NCBI GenBank assembly: GCA_009783805.1 | Contig: WRCU01000004.1 | Location: forward strand, 1 to 17,939 | Direction of reading: 5' to 3' | Source: Oscillospiraceae bacterium | GTDB taxonomy: Bacteria; Bacillota; Clostridia; WRCU01 | DNA length: 17,939 nucleotides | Part shown: positions 15,664 to 17,939 of the stretch, piece by piece | Layout of the letters: each line of letters begins with the position of its first letter | Position numbering within the stretch: the stretch's first letter is position 1 | Position numbers and translations under genes: made by a program | Notes under the pieces: generated by a model | What the model saw: only the letters and a program-made list of their open reading frames with translations | Database searches by the model: none | Told to the model about the DNA's origin: nothing

Positions 15664-16614
15664 TTGGAAGCTTTCGCGGCCACATTCGAGGCGGTCTCCG
15701 CCATACTGCTGCTCGTCGCGGCGGGCTTTTTCATCTCGATGTCCGGCAAGGTGGGGGACGGGGCGTCCAAGTTCGTGTCATGGCTGGTCGTGAACGTCTC
15801 CCTGCCCTGCATGATCTTCAAGTCGCTCACCACGTCGTTCAGCGATGAGGATTTCGCGGCCATGCCCAGGGCCGTAGCCACGGCCGTCCTCAGCATCGGC
15901 GCCTGCTACCTGGTCGGCTACGCCGTCACCAAGGCCTTCCGGGTCAAGGCGAGCCGCGTGGGGATCGTGATGACCATCACGGCCCAGAGCAACACCATCT
16001 TCATGGGGATGCCCGTGAACCTGGCCATATTCGGCGAGGCCAGCGTGCCCTACGTGCTGTACTACTACATGGCCAACACCGTGATCTTCTGGTCGGTGGG
16101 GCTATACATACTATCCTCACGCCTGATGGGCGGGGAGGCCGCCAGGTTCAGCCCGCTCAGGGCATTGAAGGGGATAGCGACGTCGCCGCCGCTGTACGGG
16201 CTGGCGGCGGGCATGGCCGCCATGCTCCTCAAGGCCCCCATACCCGGGCCGGTCGCCGACCTCACGGGCAGCCTGGGGGGCCTTACGACCCCGCTCTCGA
16301 TGCTCTTCATCGGATTCGTCCTGCACAGGTCGGGGCTGGGCAAGGTCAAGGTCAGCCGCGACGTGGCCGTGGCCGTCTGCTCCAGGTTCTTGGCGGGAGG
16401 GGGGCTGTCCATCCTGATATTCCGGCTGCTGGGCCTGCCGCCGATGATGGGCGACGTGTTCGCCGTCCAGGCGACGATGCCGGTCATGACCAACACGGCG
16501 ATCATATGCGCATCATACGGCAGGGAGGAGGAGTTCGCCGCCCTGTGCGTATCGCTGTCGACGGTGGTATCGCTGGCGCTGACGCCGCTCGTGAAGGCGC
16601 TGTTGTTGACCTGA
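15664..16614 (+). CDS. AEC (auxin efflux carrier) family permease
   Basis: An inner-membrane transporter of the AEC/BART superfamily, 316 residues; bacterial members often export or import organic acids such as malate, but the substrate here is unknown. Seen: about ten hydrophobic segments starting with AVSAILLLVAAGFFIS, a conserved NVSLPCMIF early on, QSNTIFMGMPVNLAIFGE in the middle (the family's G-x-P-hydrophobic helix break), and AVQATMPVMTNTAI near the end, as in the two-fold repeated AEC architecture. The start is TTG 15664: the frame has a stop at 15592 and no ATG or GTG between, and GGGGG at 15650-15654 gives a 9-base spacing. It is divergent from the reductase operon and 90 bases before the oxidoreductase gene, with which it may be co-transcribed. 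Confidence 0.88.
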   Translation: MEAFAATFEAVSAILLLVAAGFFISMSGKVGDGASKFVSWLVVNVSLPCMIFKSLTTSFSDEDFAAMPRAVATAVLSIGACYLVGYAVTKAFRVKASRVGIVMTITAQSNTIFMGMPVNLAIFGEASVPYVLYYYMANTVIFWSVGLYILSSRLMGGEAARFSPLRALKGIATSPPLYGLAAGMAAMLLKAPIPGPVADLTGSLGGLTTPLSMLFIGFVLHRSGLGKVKVSRDVAVAVCSRFLAGGGLSILIFRLLGLPPMMGDVFAVQATMPVMTNTAIICASYGREEEFAALCVSLSTVVSLALTPLVKALLLT

Positions 16615-16643
16615 CGCATCACTGGTAGATTAGGGGTAGGGAA

Positions 16644-16673
16644 GCCCCGCCCGGCGGCGTGCGCGGGCAGGGC
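16644..16673. repeat. Imperfect inverted repeat after the permease gene
   Basis: GCCC-C-GCCCG-G-CG at 16644-16656 can pair with CGCGGGCAGGGC at 16662-16673 with one mismatch and one bulge. It lies 30 bases past the permease stop. No T-run follows, so at most a weak or factor-assisted terminator. Confidence 0.3.
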
Positions 16674-16704
16674 GGCATAGGACGCGGATGGGGGGTGGCC
16701 TTCC

Positions 16705-17859
16705 ATGGTCAAGGCCGGGATCATAGGGGTGGGGTTCATCGGGGCGGCCCACATAGAGGCCCTGCGGAGGCTGGGGAACGTCGAGGTCGCCGCGGTCTCC
16801 AACTCGGACCCCGAGCGCCTGGAGGCGAACAGGGCGCGGTACGGCGTGCCCAAGGCGTACGTGGATTGGCGCGAGATGGTAAGGGATCCGGGGGTAGACG
16901 TCATCCACATCTGCACCCCCAACCACCTGCACTACGAGATGACCAAGGCGGCCCTCCTGGCCGGGAAGCACGTCGTGGGCGAGAAGCCGATCACCACGTG
17001 CAGGGCGGAGGCCGAGGAGCTCGTGAGGTTGGCCGGCGAGTTGGGGCTGGTCAATGCCATAGACTTCAACATCAGGTACTACCCGCTCGTCAGGCAGCTC
17101 AGCCAGATGGTCGCGAAGGGCGAGCTGGGGGAGGTCTTCGCCGTCCATGGGTCGTACCTGCAGGACTGGCTCTTCTACGGCACGGATTACAACTGGAGGC
17201 TGGAGACGGCTATGGCGGGCAGGTCCAGGGCCGTGGCGGACATCGGGTCGCATTGGATGGACACGGTCGAGTACGTGACCGGCGACAGGATAGCCGAGGT
17301 CTGCGCGGACTTCGCCACGTTCCGGAAGGTCAGGATGAAGCCGCTCAGGCCCGTTGAGACCTACGCCGGCAAGATCGAGACCCCGGACGCGTACGAGAGC
17401 ATACCGATAGGGACGGAGGACTACGCGACCGTCATGTTCCGCCTCGGGGGCGGCGGGCGCGGCTCGTTCACAGTGAGCCAGGTCTCGGCGGGCAGGAAGA
17501 ACAGGATCCAGTTCGAGGTGGACGGGTCGGAGAGCTCGGCGGCCTGGGAGTCGGAGCTGCCGAACCAGATGTGGCTGGGGCGCAGGGACGCCGCGAACGG
17601 CCTCCTGCTGAAGGACCCGTCGCTCCTATACCCCGAGAGCCGCGAGCTGGCCGACTATCCGGGCGGGCATAACGAGGGCCACCCGGACACGTTCAAGATG
17701 CTTTTTAGGGACATATACGCCGACATCACGGCCGAGCCTGGCGAAAGGCGCGACCCGCCTACATACCCCACCTTCGCGGACGGGCTCCGGGAGATCGCGC
17801 TGTGCGACGCCATATGCGAGAGCGATAAAAAGGGGGGGTGGGTCAAGGTATGGGCATGA
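16705..17859 (+). CDS. Gfo/Idh/MocA-family oxidoreductase
   Basis: NAD(P)-dependent sugar or polyol dehydrogenase of the Gfo/Idh/MocA family, 384 residues, cytoplasmic. Seen: the N-terminal Rossmann motif AGIIGVGFIGAAHIEALRR, the NHLHYEMTKAALLAGKHV stretch, catalytic EKPITT with its Lys, and DIGSHWMDTVEYVTG in the C-terminal alpha/beta domain, with the Asp/His pair typical of the active site. ATG 16705 follows GGGGGGTGG with a 6-base spacer. The stop overlaps the next gene as ATGA. Its partner is an isomerase/epimerase-like protein, a common pairing in inositol, glycoside and modified-sugar catabolism, so a catabolic role is inferred. The exact sugar cannot be read from the sequence. Confidence 0.92.
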   Translation: MVKAGIIGVGFIGAAHIEALRRLGNVEVAAVSNSDPERLEANRARYGVPKAYVDWREMVRDPGVDVIHICTPNHLHYEMTKAALLAGKHVVGEKPITTCRAEAEELVRLAGELGLVNAIDFNIRYYPLVRQLSQMVAKGELGEVFAVHGSYLQDWLFYGTDYNWRLETAMAGRSRAVADIGSHWMDTVEYVTGDRIAEVCADFATFRKVRMKPLRPVETYAGKIETPDAYESIPIGTEDYATVMFRLGGGGRGSFTVSQVSAGRKNRIQFEVDGSESSAAWESELPNQMWLGRRDAANGLLLKDPSLLYPESRELADYPGGHNEGHPDTFKMLFRDIYADITAEPGERRDPPTYPTFADGLREIALCDAICESDKKGGWVKVWA

Positions 17860-17939
17860 GGCTGGGGTTCGTAAGCGCGATACTGGGCGAGTGCGCGTTC
17901 GAGGAGGTGGTGGGCTTCGCCGCCGAGGGCGGGTTCGAA
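17856..17939 (+). CDS. Sugar-phosphate isomerase/epimerase-like protein (3' partial)
   Basis: Only the first 28 residues lie in the window. The start MRLGFVSAILGE, then FEEVVGFAAEGGFE, matches the first strand and helix of the xylose-isomerase-like TIM-barrel family (IolE/IolI/hydroxypyruvate isomerase types). ATG 17856 overlaps the upstream stop as ATGA and has AAGG 7 bases before it; ATG 17850 in the same frame is the alternative. It is translationally coupled to the oxidoreductase. The call rests on a short N terminus and on context. Confidence 0.65.
   Translation, partial: MRLGFVSAILGECAFEEVVGFAAEGGFE

Noticed and set aside
15483..15896. 137-codon minus-strand frame across the divergent gap
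   Set aside because: It overlaps the permease N terminus in antisense and the two promoter candidates; composition looks like a shadow frame.

Overview
The window looks like a chromosomal segment of a high-GC, probably anaerobic, member of the Bacillota (Clostridia-like). The main evidence is a full-length Gram-positive-type replicative polymerase, PolC, placed directly after dxr, rseP and ispG, an order well known from Clostridia. An Fe-S aldo/keto reductase and two UroD-superfamily methyltransferase-like proteins fit an anaerobic lifestyle. GC content is high by eye throughout, with frequent AGG (Arg) and ATA (Ile) codons. I cannot name an order or genus.

Layout. Bases 1-10945 are read on the plus strand: tlyA-type rRNA methyltransferase (5' end outside the window or at an unrecognised start), a UroD-family protein behind a TATAAT box, then dxr, rseP, ispG, polC and a NUDIX hydrolase. 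The rseP/ispG junction overlaps as GTGA, and the polC and NUDIX genes follow within 15-20 bases. Next comes an AT-rich patch (about 10.75-11.46 kb). It contains the 3' half of the NUDIX gene and a class I SAM-methyltransferase remnant broken by one in-frame TGA and at least two frame changes. Bases 11469-15470 are read on the minus strand as an apparent operon: Fe-S aldo/keto reductase, then gltX (GTGA overlap), then a second UroD-family protein. A 193-base divergent promoter region separates this from a plus-strand block: an AEC-family permease, a Gfo/Idh/MocA oxidoreductase and the start of a sugar-phosphate isomerase/epimerase-like gene that overlaps it and runs off the right edge.

How the genes fit together. 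dxr and ispG are two steps of the MEP isoprenoid pathway. rseP is an intramembrane protease, and polC is the replicative polymerase. The usual uppS-cdsA genes are absent upstream, where tlyA and a UroD-family gene sit instead. The oxidoreductase/isomerase pair looks like a sugar or polyol catabolic operon. The UroD-family proteins are not HemE: they carry the HxCG motif of corrinoid-linked methyltransferases, but no corrinoid protein gene lies nearby.

I see no CRISPR array, tRNA, rRNA or insertion sequence, and no convincing rho-independent terminator. I did not find a clear-cut new defence or mobile system. The points most worth checking are the AT-rich decayed patch, unusual substitutions in Dxr and PolC, the His-less Fe-S aldo/keto reductase coupled to gltX, and the two partnerless UroD proteins.
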